DNA of 5,024 bases from Thermoplasmata archaeon (GCA_021163175.1 JAGGXG010000115.1:1-5024), one strand, 5' to 3'. Positions 1 to 4,850 are shown, counted from the stretch's first letter. Notes: a model not told the origin generated them from the sequence alone. Made by a program: numbers and translations.

Positions 1-4
1 AAAA

Positions 5-22
5 CCGAGAAATTTTTTATAT
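5..22 (+). promoter_or_regulatory. Archaeal core promoter (BRE plus TATA-like box) for the membrane protein/regulator pair
   Basis: A purine-rich stretch (CGAGAAA, 6-12) leads into TTTTTTATAT (13-22), which resembles a BRE followed by an archaeal TATA box. The box centre lies about 21 bases before the ATG at 39, slightly closer than the usual 26-27, so the transcript would be leaderless or begin a few bases inside the annotated start. No Shine-Dalgarno sequence precedes the ATG, which agrees with leaderless translation. Confidence 0.45.
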
Positions 23-38
23 TTGATATCATTTTAGG

Positions 39-287
39 ATGGGTGATAAAATTAACGAGTTGCTGATGTTTTCAGTTGTTGTAATAGCTGGTTTATCATT
101 CCTCCTGTTTGTGATTTCAATGATATCATACAGCAGGCTAAGGGAGCTAAAGCTTCTTTTCATTTCGCTATCATTTCTGGTTTTCTTCATAAAAGCCATT
201 CTGTTCATTTTTATGAATAGCAAAAATCTGATAATAATGGATTTGCTCATAATCGCATTTCTTTATATTGCTGCAGCCAAAAAATGA
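39..287 (+). CDS. Small three-helix membrane protein paired with a tandem winged-helix regulator
   Basis: This 82-residue protein is almost entirely hydrophobic. Three membrane segments are visible at about residues 8-29, 38-58 and 63-79. A short basic loop (SYSRLRELK, about 30-38) lies between the first two, which by the positive-inside rule should face the cytoplasm. There is no signal peptide cleavage site and no known catalytic motif. Its stop codon overlaps the start of the next gene (ATGA, 284-287), so the two are translationally coupled and probably made together. Small membrane proteins beside winged-helix regulators recur in archaea; the haloarchaeal DUF7521 group looks similar from memory, but I cannot confirm membership. 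I infer a sensor or membrane anchor for the regulator. If the transcript begins later than 39, translation could start at Met10 (position 66). Confidence 0.72.
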   Translation: MGDKINELLMFSVVVIAGLSFLLFVISMISYSRLRELKLLFISLSFLVFFIKAILFIFMNSKNLIIMDLLIIAFLYIAAAKK

Positions 288-814
288 ATGAAAATCTGCT
301 TGCTCTGGAAACAAGAAAGAAAATTTTTGAACTCATTGAAAAGAGACCAGGTTTGCATAAGAGAGAGATTGCAAGAGCCATGGGAATGTCTTTAAGTACC
401 ATAGATTACCACCTTCATCACATGGAGAAAAAAGGACTTGTTGAGGCAAGGCTGGATGGAAAATACAAAAGATATTTTATCAGGAAGGAAGGAAAAAAGG
501 AGGATAAAAGAATATTTTCCATGCTGCGCCAGGAGGTGCCGAGGCGCATTCTTCTCTTTTTGCTCTCGCATCCAAAAGCAATACATAAGGAAATATGCGA
601 GCATATTGGAAAGGCACCATCCACAATATCCTTTCATATGAAGAAACTTATAAAAGAGGGGCTCGTTGAAGAAATAGCCATGGGAAAAGAAAAGGCTTAC
701 GTGGTGAAGGATGAGGAAAAGGTTATTGATTTGCTTATAACATACAGAGAAAGCTTTGTCGACAGAGCTGTTGACAGATTCATAGATGCATGGGCTGGAT
801 TTGGCAAACGTTGA
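284..814 (+). CDS. Transcriptional regulator with two tandem winged helix-turn-helix domains
   Basis: The 176-residue protein contains two ArsR/MarR-like winged-helix domains, at about residues 7-68 and 78-141. They are an internal duplication: both have the pattern HKxEI...G...STI..H....GLVE (residues 25-54 and 101-130), that is, helix-turn-helix, recognition helix and entry to the wing. The wings are GKYKRYF (59-65) and GKEKAYV (134-140). A charged amphipathic tail (about 144-174) follows and could mediate dimerisation or contact the membrane partner. No cysteine/histidine metal site or other ligand domain is visible. The ATG lies in a four-base ATGA overlap with the upstream membrane-protein gene and has no Shine-Dalgarno, so coupled translation is likely. 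A DNA-binding regulator is well supported; the targets are unknown. The operator upstream of the next operon is a candidate but there is no direct evidence. Confidence 0.85.
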   Translation: MNENLLALETRKKIFELIEKRPGLHKREIARAMGMSLSTIDYHLHHMEKKGLVEARLDGKYKRYFIRKEGKKEDKRIFSMLRQEVPRRILLFLLSHPKAIHKEICEHIGKAPSTISFHMKKLIKEGLVEEIAMGKEKAYVVKDEEKVIDLLITYRESFVDRAVDRFIDAWAGFGKR

Positions 815-891
815 GATGGGACATCTTTCGTGAATCTCATTGGAGATTTCGGAATATCTTTGATTTTCATATTGAAGTGGCATCAAAACAT

Positions 892-925
892 TTTGACGCC
901 AAATGATATTGGTTTGACACCAAAT
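892..925 (+). repeat. Two 13-base direct repeats spaced 21 bases apart: candidate operator
   Basis: TTTGACGCCAAAT (892-904) and TTTGACACCAAAT (913-925) differ at one base and start exactly 21 bases apart, two turns of B-DNA, so proteins bound to both would sit on the same face. The second copy lies within a perfect inverted repeat, TTGGT-N5-ACCAA (909-923), and runs straight into the TATA-like box at 925-932, covering the BRE position. A weak third match (7 of 13) sits in the same phase at 871-883. This geometry fits a repressor or TFB-recruiting activator site for the SpoVT/AbrB-TSUP operon. Candidate binders are the downstream AbrB-like protein (autoregulation) or the upstream tandem winged-helix protein. 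Confidence 0.6.
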
Positions 926-932
926 TTAAATA
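925..932 (+). promoter_or_regulatory. TATA-like box of the SpoVT/AbrB-TSUP operon
   Basis: TTTAAATA follows the A-rich edge of the second operator box. With usual archaeal spacing the transcript would start around 953-956, leaving a leader of about ten bases before the ATG at 965. That leader would contain GGTG (955-958), a short match to the 16S rRNA tail six bases before the start. Confidence 0.5.
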
Positions 933-964
933 TTGATGAGATATTAGAATGGACGGTGGCCACT

Positions 965-1147
965 ATGAAAGTTGAAATGAATGATGTAGAATATGTAACA
1001 GAAACCGCAGTTACTATAAGAGGAACAAGGAGACGAACTACCATACCAAAGGTCATTGTAGACAAATTTGCGATCAAGAACAAAGATAAACTCAGATGGA
1101 TACTTTTCAAGGATGGGACTATTCTTATTACAAAGGTTGACAGGTGA
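965..1147 (+). CDS. SpoVT/AbrB-domain small DNA-binding protein (likely operon regulator)
   Basis: The 60-residue protein is essentially a single SpoVT/AbrB swapped-hairpin domain. Its core (about residues 16-58) has the typical course: a VTIRG strand, the TTIPK motif (25-29), the helix VIVDKFAIKNKDK, then two strands (LRWILFKDG and TILITKV). Such proteins form dimers that bind DNA through basic residues; here the RGTRRR run (19-24) is a likely contact. The reading frame is open back to 830, but those 45 residues cross the operator and TATA box and look non-coding, so the start was placed at 965, which has GGTG six bases upstream. It could be the antitoxin-like half of a pair, but no toxin is adjacent. 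The transporter start follows 7 bases after the stop, so I infer that it regulates its own operon. Confidence 0.8.
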   Translation: MKVEMNDVEYVTETAVTIRGTRRRTTIPKVIVDKFAIKNKDKLRWILFKDGTILITKVDR

Positions 1148-1148
1148 T
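1142..1148 (+). promoter_or_regulatory. Ribosome binding site for the first TSUP transporter
   Basis: AGGTGAT matches the 16S rRNA 3' tail and overlaps the stop codon of the AbrB-like gene. It sits six bases before the ATG at 1155. It decides the start: the open frame reaches back to 1068, but an earlier start would only add residues that overlap the upstream gene. Confidence 0.8.
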
Positions 1149-1154
1149 TTGACA

Positions 1155-1901
1155 ATGTTTGATTTATTTACATTGAGTATATTATTGGTAGCATTCATCG
1201 CAGCTTTAATTGATACATCTCTCGGTATGTGCTATGGCACTATTCTTTCACCAATTCTTTTAATAGCAGGATATTCTCCTGAAATTGTTGTTCCTACAGT
1301 CCTTCTTTCCCAGTTGGTTGTTGATATAGGTGGTGGTTTAACCCATACCAAAGTTAAAAACTTCACCAGAAAGGATATAAAAGTTGCTTTACTTGTGGCT
1401 ATTCCAGCGACTATTTTTGTATCTCTTGGTGTATTTTTAAATGTAAATCTGCCCAAGACAATCACAAAGACATATATTGGTCTGATTGTTACTCTACTGG
1501 GTCTCCTACTTTTGTTGGGAATAAAACTCAGGAAAACATTCAAAAGACTCGTTTTCATATCTAGTCTGGCTGGATTCAATAAAGGATTTATGGGTGGTGG
1601 TTTTGGACCTGTTGTGGTATCAGGACAAATAGTTCTCAATCATAATGTTAGACCATCTGTATCAATAGGTGATATTGCAGAAATTCCTGTATGCATTGTC
1701 GGATTGCTAGCTTTTGCTGTACTTGGTAAATTATCTTTCCTGCCAATCTATCTTATTGTAGCTGTTCCAGCATTGATAGCATCACTTATCGGACCATATA
1801 TAACAATGAGAATAGGTCAAAAAAACTATGCTGAGAAAGTAATAGGTGTTATAACCCTCATTCTGGGCTTTGTAACTCTACTGAAGATCCTTTTTGGCTG
1901 A
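1155..1901 (+). CDS. TauE/SafE-family (TSUP) membrane transporter, complete
   Basis: This 248-residue hydrophobic protein has about eight membrane segments and the twofold repeat typical of the TauE/SafE (DUF81, PF01925) family. Each half carries a matching glycine-rich motif: DTSLGMCYG (20-28) followed by SPILL, and FNKGFMGGGFGP (141-152) followed by SGQI. Length is normal for the family. Members move small sulfur- or carbon-containing anions such as sulfite, thiosulfate or organosulfonates across the cytoplasmic membrane. The substrate here cannot be read from sequence, and no sulfur-metabolism gene is nearby. The gene is co-transcribed with the AbrB-like regulator 7 bases upstream. A truncated relative lies downstream, interrupted by an unusual structured segment that begins four bases after this stop. 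Confidence 0.88.
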   Translation: MFDLFTLSILLVAFIAALIDTSLGMCYGTILSPILLIAGYSPEIVVPTVLLSQLVVDIGGGLTHTKVKNFTRKDIKVALLVAIPATIFVSLGVFLNVNLPKTITKTYIGLIVTLLGLLLLLGIKLRKTFKRLVFISSLAGFNKGFMGGGFGPVVVSGQIVLNHNVRPSVSIGDIAEIPVCIVGLLAFAVLGKLSFLPIYLIVAVPALIASLIGPYITMRIGQKNYAEKVIGVITLILGFVTLLKILFG

Positions 1902-1904
1902 TAT

Positions 1905-2027
1905 CCGGTGAGAGATTTCTTTGCAACCTTTCGGTTGTTCAAGCCATCTCCTCACTTACCAGTGGACATACAGCTACGGTGCTTCGCGCCTCCGCCTCCC
2001 CCAAATTCTTCATAATTGTCGTAGCCC
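1905..2027 (-). ncRNA. Candidate structured RNA on the minus strand (GNRA hairpin inside a bulged 9-bp stem)
   Basis: Read on the minus strand, CAACC-GAAA-GGTTG (1937 to 1924) is a 5-bp hairpin with a GNRA tetraloop. It is nested in a 9-bp stem, GTGAGgAGAT (1955-1946) with ATCTCTCAC (1916-1908), with one bulged G. Further 5', GGCGC-GAA-GCACC (1990-1978) forms a second hairpin, and GCTAC/GTAGC (2025-2021 with 1977-1973) can close around it. The GAAA loop and the G-U pair exist only in the minus-strand RNA, which indicates orientation. A TATA-like TTTATAAA at 2052-2045 on this strand would place a transcript start near 2022. It could be a TnpB-type guide RNA scaffold or another small RNA; a transcript continuing past 1905 would be antisense to the end of the TSUP gene. 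Confidence 0.4.
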
Positions 2028-2067
2028 TGGCTTTTATATGCGAATTTATAAATGCAATTCTGTTCAT
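1905..2067 (-). mobile_element. Possible relic of an IS200/IS605-type (tnpB) element 3' end
   Basis: The segment from about 1941 to 2030 is roughly 54% GC, far above its AT-rich flanks, and separates a TSUP gene from a TSUP gene lacking its N-terminus, as expected for an insertion or rearrangement. On the minus strand a 42-codon frame (2067 to 1939) reads ARATTIMKNLGEAEA and ends PLVSEEMA. This resembles, loosely, the last RuvC helix (NAxxNI...LG) and the C-terminal SxEx tail of TnpB proteins, with the catalytic Asp and zinc-ribbon region missing or mutated. The stop is followed by a hairpin-rich tail, as in TnpB elements whose guide RNA overlaps the gene's 3' end. This is pattern recognition only; a stand-alone structured RNA or MITE is possible. 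No transposase gene or clear target duplication is present. Confidence 0.38.
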
Positions 2068-2592
2068 TTAAAAATAGCTGTTTTATTAAGCATTTTAAGC
2101 ATAATAGGCGTAATCATAGCGGTGATGGTGGCAATAAATGTAAGAACATATATAATTGAATTGTACATTGGCTTACTGATATTTTTAATAGGAATAATAA
2201 TACTGCTCACAATAAAAAAGAAATTCAAATTTTCATGGAGTAAATTAGTTGCCCTGGGTATATTCGCATCTTTCAACAAAGGGTTGAGTGGCGCCGGATA
2301 CGGCCCCTTGATTACAGCAGGACAGATTTTAACAGGAACAAAAAGCAAGCACGCCATCAGCATAACATCCCTTGCAAAAGGTGTAACAAGTGGATTTGGA
2401 GTGATAGTCTATTTCATATTTAGCGGAAAAATAAGCTGGATTCTTGCACCATCGCTAATAACAGGAGCTTTGATTTCAACTCCATTCACTGCCTTCTTTG
2501 TCAATAAAATGGACGACAATTCCTTACGCATATTGATTGGTGTGGTTACTTCCATATTGGGCCTTTTAACAATAATAAAAGTTCTTTCATAA
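2038..2592 (+). pseudogene. Truncated second TauE/SafE (TSUP) transporter lacking its N-terminal third
   Basis: From about 2071 to the stop the frame aligns without gaps of note to residues 76-248 of the upstream TSUP protein: KIAVLLSI with KVALLVAI, FNKGLSGAGYGP with FNKGFMGGGFGP, and GQI plus the closing ILG...IIKVLS with ILG...LLKILFG. About 75 N-terminal residues, including the first glycine-rich half-site, are absent. Upstream of 2071 the open frame continues to a TTG at 1921 but reads through the unrelated GC-rich structured segment. The coordinates begin at the ATG at 2038, the nearest plausible start; V68/M69 of the longer frame (2122/2125) are alternatives. The remaining frame is intact, so the loss may be recent, or a half transporter may still be made. 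The two copies are divergent, so this is an old paralogue pair rather than a fresh duplication. Confidence 0.7.
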
Positions 2593-2597
2593 TGTTA

Positions 2598-3233
2598 TCA
2601 CGATGGTATCTTCTCTTTATAATATGGACATATATCCTTTAAAACACAATTATTGCAATCTGGATTCCTTGCTTTGCATACTCTGCGACCATGCGTGATG
2701 AGCAAATTTGCAATGTCAAACCATGAGTCCTTAGGATATTTCTTCATTAAATCTTGCTCAATTTTATCTCTATCTCTTTCATTGCTCAAGCCAAGTCTTT
2801 TTGAAAGTCGCATAACGTGGGTATCGACAACTATTCCCTCATCTTTTCTAAAAGCATTTGAAAGAACAACGTTCGCCGTCTTCCTGCTCACTCCCGGCAA
2901 TTTTACCAGCTCTTCCATGCTATCTGGAACTTTGCCACCATATTTTTCAACTATTATTTTACACGCTTCTTTGATATATTTTGCCTTATTTCTGTAGAAA
3001 TTTATGCTTTTTATGTCGTTTTGAAGCTCCTCCAGGCTTGCACTGGCGTAGTCTTCCGCCTCTTTATATTTTTTGAATAGACTGGCTGTAACAATGTTAA
3101 CTCTTTCGTCCGTTGTTTGAGCCGATAGTATAGTCGCCACGAGTAGCTCTAAAGGATTTGAATAATTCAAAGCTGTTCCCCTTACATCTGGATACTCCTT
3201 TTTCAGTCTTTTCAGTATTTCCATCTCATACAT
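2598..3233 (-). CDS. nth: Endonuclease III, bifunctional DNA glycosylase/AP lyase
   Basis: This enzyme removes oxidised pyrimidines and cuts the resulting abasic site by beta-elimination in base excision repair. The 211-residue protein is full length for the family. It has the helix-hairpin-helix LPGVSRKTANVV (112-123) with the catalytic Lys118, the VDTHV motif with catalytic Asp137, and SAQTTDERVN (37-46). The C-terminal [4Fe-4S] ligands have canonical spacing C186-X6-C193-X2-C196-X5-C202. The ATG follows the stop of the 3'-phosphoesterase gene by one base (TAAAATG) with no Shine-Dalgarno, so translation is probably coupled; Met4 is a possible second start. Its 3' end converges on the truncated TSUP gene, five bases away. 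Confidence 0.96.
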   Translation of the reverse strand: MYEMEILKRLKKEYPDVRGTALNYSNPLELLVATILSAQTTDERVNIVTASLFKKYKEAEDYASASLEELQNDIKSINFYRNKAKYIKEACKIIVEKYGGKVPDSMEELVKLPGVSRKTANVVLSNAFRKDEGIVVDTHVMRLSKRLGLSNERDRDKIEQDLMKKYPKDSWFDIANLLITHGRRVCKARNPDCNNCVLKDICPYYKEKIPS

Positions 3234-3234
3234 T

Positions 3235-3591
3235 TTAACACTTAAAAAATAACCATTTTCCTTCTTTAAATTTTACCAAGCAATATCTTCCGTTTAGCTT
3301 TTTCCCCTTCAAAAAAAATGCAAGCTTATCATCTTCTTTCTCATCCATCTCGTATTCACCTTTGTCCCATATTTCCACTTTTCCAGCCCCATACATTCCT
3401 TCTGGAATCACACCTTCAAAATCTGCATAGCTAAGCTCATGGTCTTCGGTTTGTATGGCTAGCCTTTTAACCCCATGCTTTGCAGGGGGCTCTTTTGGAA
3501 TGGCCCAGCTTTTGAGGACGCCATTCATTTCTAGACGTAAATCATAGTGGAGGCGCCTGGCGTGATGCTTTTGAATGACGAAGATTGGCAC
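3235..3591 (-). CDS. Stand-alone LigD-type DNA 3'-phosphoesterase
   Basis: The 118-residue protein is a single phosphoesterase domain like the N-terminal module of bacterial LigD; free-standing versions are known in archaea. Such enzymes are manganese-dependent and remove 3' phosphates and terminal ribonucleosides to give 3'-OH ends. FVIQKHHARRLHYDLRLE (4-21) holds the metal and phosphate ligands corresponding to His9, His15, Asp17 and Arg19. EDHELSYADFEGVIPEGMYG (49-68) holds His51 and Tyr55; WAIPK (29-33) is also typical. The C-terminus (KWLFFKC) ends a few residues earlier than the usual WLLIK-charged tail. The start codon is GTG with an AT-rich box about 26 bases upstream and no Shine-Dalgarno, so the transcript is probably leaderless. 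It lies one base ahead of endonuclease III, which supports a role in cleaning 3' ends made during base excision. No Ku or ligase gene is visible. Confidence 0.93.
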   Translation of the reverse strand: MPIFVIQKHHARRLHYDLRLEMNGVLKSWAIPKEPPAKHGVKRLAIQTEDHELSYADFEGVIPEGMYGAGKVEIWDKGEYEMDEKEDDKLAFFLKGKKLNGRYCLVKFKEGKWLFFKC

Positions 3592-3594
3592 AAG

Positions 3595-3618
3595 TGTATA
3601 TTTTTTATATTTTTAAAT
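3595..3618. promoter_or_regulatory. Overlapping divergent core promoters for the phosphoesterase-nth operon and the zinc-ribbon gene
   Basis: Only 25 bases separate the two divergent starts and nearly all are A or T. On the minus strand TTTAAAAATATA (3617-3606) is placed for a start at or near the GTG at 3591. On the plus strand TATATTTTTTATAT (3597-3610) is placed for a start near 3628, closer to the zinc-ribbon gene's second Met codon (3629). The two TATA regions overlap, so polymerase binding in one direction would hinder the other. Neither gene has a Shine-Dalgarno. Confidence 0.5.
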
Positions 3619-3787
3619 GATTATCCATATGGAAAGAATCTGTCCAGTGTGTAATGGAAAAATGAAGAAAATAGGGGATGGAAAGGATATACCAAATGTT
3701 CCTTTCATAAAGATACCAGAATGGATCAGAGAAAGTGCCGCCTATGAATGCATGTCCTGCGGATATATTGCATTATGGCATGAGTAA
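3617..3787 (+). CDS. Short zinc-ribbon protein, 56 residues
   Basis: The frame encodes two CPVC/CMSC-type knuckles, Cys9-X2-Cys12 and Cys45-X2-Cys48, separated by 32 residues, the pattern of a single zinc ribbon. Each pair is followed by a typical turn (NGKM, GY). The middle (IPNVPFIKIPEWIRES) is proline-rich with aromatic residues. Nothing catalytic is visible; such proteins act as nucleic-acid or protein binding modules, and the function is unknown. The longest frame is given. Met5 (3629) is as plausible: it gives MERICPVC and fits the TATA spacing better. No Shine-Dalgarno is present at either site. It is divergent from the phosphoesterase-nth operon and its TAA is followed immediately, with no spare base, by the stop of the convergent nitroreductase gene. 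Confidence 0.75.
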   Translation: MIIHMERICPVCNGKMKKIGDGKDIPNVPFIKIPEWIRESAAYECMSCGYIALWHE

Positions 3788-4303
3788 CTACCATCCATTA
3801 TAATGGATCAACTTCTTTACATCCATTCTATCTGAATATACTTCCTCGTCACCATATCCAAGTGTTATTATAGCCAGAGGTCTTACTTCTGAAGGTAAGC
3901 CCAGCAATCTGCTCACTTCATTCTCATCGAAGGCGCCCACCCAGCAGGTGGCGAGGCCTTCATCAAAGGCAGCAAGCAAGAAATTTTGTATAGCTGCTGC
4001 AACATCCTGAATACAATAAAGATTTTTGCCTCTCTCCCCATATGGAGCTATCCTTCTAAGATTGGCACAAAACACAACAAGTGTTGGTGCATCCCTCACA
4101 AATTCCTGATTGTATGCTGCTCTCGCAATTTTCTTCTTTAATTCTTCGTCATCAACAATTATAAAGTCCCTTGCCTGGAGATTGCCAGCTGATGGAGCAA
4201 GATTTGCATAGTATAATAGCCTCTCAACTATGGAAAGCTCGACTCCCTTGCTTTTATATTTTCTTATACTTCTTCTTTTTTCAATGGCTTCTTTTACTTC
4301 CAT
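3788..4303 (-). CDS. Nitroreductase-family FMN oxidoreductase
   Basis: The 171-residue protein has the landmarks of the small nitroreductase/NADH oxidase fold, a cytoplasmic FMN-binding homodimer: KRRSIRKY near the N-terminus (9-16, FMN phosphate contacts), APSAGNLQ (36-43), the helix QDVAAAIQNFLLAA (99-112), ATCWVGAFDE (118-127) and PLAIITLGYG (142-151). Family members use NAD(P)H to reduce quinones, nitro compounds or flavin; the physiological substrate is not deducible. The ATG at 4303 overlaps the previous stop as TGATG, so translation re-initiation is likely. A GTG one codon earlier (4306) would add one residue. It is the last gene of the minus-strand run that starts with the RAM protein. 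Confidence 0.92.
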   Translation of the reverse strand: MEVKEAIEKRRSIRKYKSKGVELSIVERLLYYANLAPSAGNLQARDFIIVDDEELKKKIARAAYNQEFVRDAPTLVVFCANLRRIAPYGERGKNLYCIQDVAAAIQNFLLAAFDEGLATCWVGAFDENEVSRLLGLPSEVRPLAIITLGYGDEEVYSDRMDVKKLIHYNGW

Positions 4304-4602
4304 CACGCCTTCATTATTCCTGCAAGGAATATTCCAAGAGCTATTAAACCACCTATCAAACCACCTATTATGGATGCTATTCCTGCCTTTATCGTATTCC
4401 AGCCCCAGGCATTAACAGACCATATGCTTCCCGTAGTATAGTTGTAAAATATCACTGCAACGATGATTCCTATTATAAACAAAATGCTTCCTATGGCTCT
4501 GCTTTTCCCTGTCCCAAAATATATTGTAAAAAGTCCGGCACCTATTGTTCCTATTGCAAATATTAACAACAACATGCTCACAAACAAATTCAACACATCC
4601 AT
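4303..4602 (-). CDS. Glycine-rich three-helix membrane protein of unknown function
   Basis: The 99-residue protein has three predicted membrane segments (about 5-29, 34-54 and 72-96). A short basic loop (TGKSR, 31-35) lies between the first two and an aromatic, polar loop YNYTTGSIWSVNAWGWN (53-69) between the last two, probably outside. The third helix is packed with small residues (GIASIIGGLIGGLIALG), which favours tight helix packing or oligomerisation. I do not recognise a family. It has the strongest ribosome binding site in the window, lies 14 bases after the RAM-domain gene stop and overlaps the nitroreductase start by one base. A membrane partner for the flavoprotein is possible but not shown. 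Confidence 0.78.
   Translation of the reverse strand: MDVLNLFVSMLLLIFAIGTIGAGLFTIYFGTGKSRAIGSILFIIGIIVAVIFYNYTTGSIWSVNAWGWNTIKAGIASIIGGLIGGLIALGIFLAGIMKA
4345..4368 (-). repeat. Two tandem 12-base units encoding GGLIGGLI
   Basis: On the plus strand TAAACCACCTAT is followed directly by CAAACCACCTAT, identical in 11 of 12 bases. It encodes the doubled GGLI of the third membrane helix, so it may reflect a 12-base duplication within the gene. Confidence 0.7.
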
Positions 4603-4607
4603 ATTTT

Positions 4608-4618
4608 ATCACCTCCTT
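4608..4618 (-). promoter_or_regulatory. Full-strength ribosome binding site of the membrane-protein gene
   Basis: AAGGAGGTGAT on the minus strand includes the nine-base sequence complementary to the archaeal 16S rRNA tail and lies five bases before the ATG at 4602. It overlaps the TAA stop of the RAM-domain gene. Its strength suggests that this protein is made in greater amount than its upstream neighbour. Confidence 0.85.
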
Positions 4619-4850
4619 AAAATTTTGTGCCAGTCAGGGTTTTGGTATCTGCAACACCATCTATAGCCCTTATTTTTTCAACAACAATCTTTCCAAGCTC
4701 ATCTAGATCTTTCGCTTCTATCTTTGCAATCAAATCATACTCCCCAAATAGGGGATGAAGCTCAACGATTTCTTTTATTTTTGATAACTCATTGTATACC
4801 TGGTGCTCTTTTGCAGGTGCCGTCGATATCAAAACAAATCCTATCGGCAT
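4617..4850 (-). CDS. Stand-alone RAM-domain protein (Lrp/AsnC effector domain without DNA-binding domain)
   Basis: The 77-residue protein covers exactly one RAM/AsnC_trans_reg domain with the beta-alpha-beta-beta-alpha-beta order: GFVLISTAP (4-12), helix KEHQVYNELSKI (14-25), VELHPLFGEYDLIAKIEA (29-46) with the typical GEYDL turn, helix DLDELGKIVVEKIRAI (48-63), and the final strand VADTKTLTGTKF. The N-terminal helix-turn-helix of Lrp proteins is absent, and an in-frame TAA (4866-4868) rules out a longer start. In Lrp regulators this domain oligomerises and binds amino acids or other small molecules; free-standing copies are common in archaea and may bind a partner regulator or sense a metabolite. 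No Shine-Dalgarno lies at usual distance (GGAG is 18 bases away). It may be leaderless from the box at 4873-4880 or coupled to the small overlapping ORF. Confidence 0.9.
   Translation of the reverse strand: MPIGFVLISTAPAKEHQVYNELSKIKEIVELHPLFGEYDLIAKIEAKDLDELGKIVVEKIRAIDGVADTKTLTGTKF

Noticed and set aside
814..848. Two small hairpins (AGATG-GGA-CATCT and AATCTC-ATTG-GAGATT) after the winged-helix gene, as a terminator
   Set aside because: Stems are short and AT-rich with no following T run; archaeal terminators are usually T tracts, so this may be chance.
392..886. Long minus-strand open frame (164 codons) opposite the tandem winged-helix gene
   Set aside because: It is the antisense of a gene with two clear domains, shows no domain itself, and has aromatic/cysteine-rich composition typical of a shadow frame.
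830..964. N-terminal extension of the AbrB-like protein by 45 codons
   Set aside because: The extension reads through the paired operator boxes and TATA box, and the residues do not resemble the family, which is compact and starts near 965.
949..975. Eight-codon frame starting ATGGACGGTGGC just before the AbrB-like gene
   Set aside because: Too short, no start signal of its own, and it overlaps the AbrB start; a leader role cannot be argued from the sequence.
1068..1154. Longer start for the first TSUP transporter
   Set aside because: It would overlap the AbrB-like gene in another frame, while the ATG at 1155 has a well-spaced AGGTGAT site and begins the first membrane helix.
1232..1639. 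Minus-strand open frame of 135 codons opposite the TSUP gene
   Set aside because: Proline/threonine-rich shadow of a membrane-protein gene, with no domain and no start signal.
2058..2070. 13-base sequence ATTCTGTTCATTT also present at 198-210
   Set aside because: One shared 13-mer between distant AT-rich sites in 5 kb is not unlikely by chance, and the flanks differ completely.
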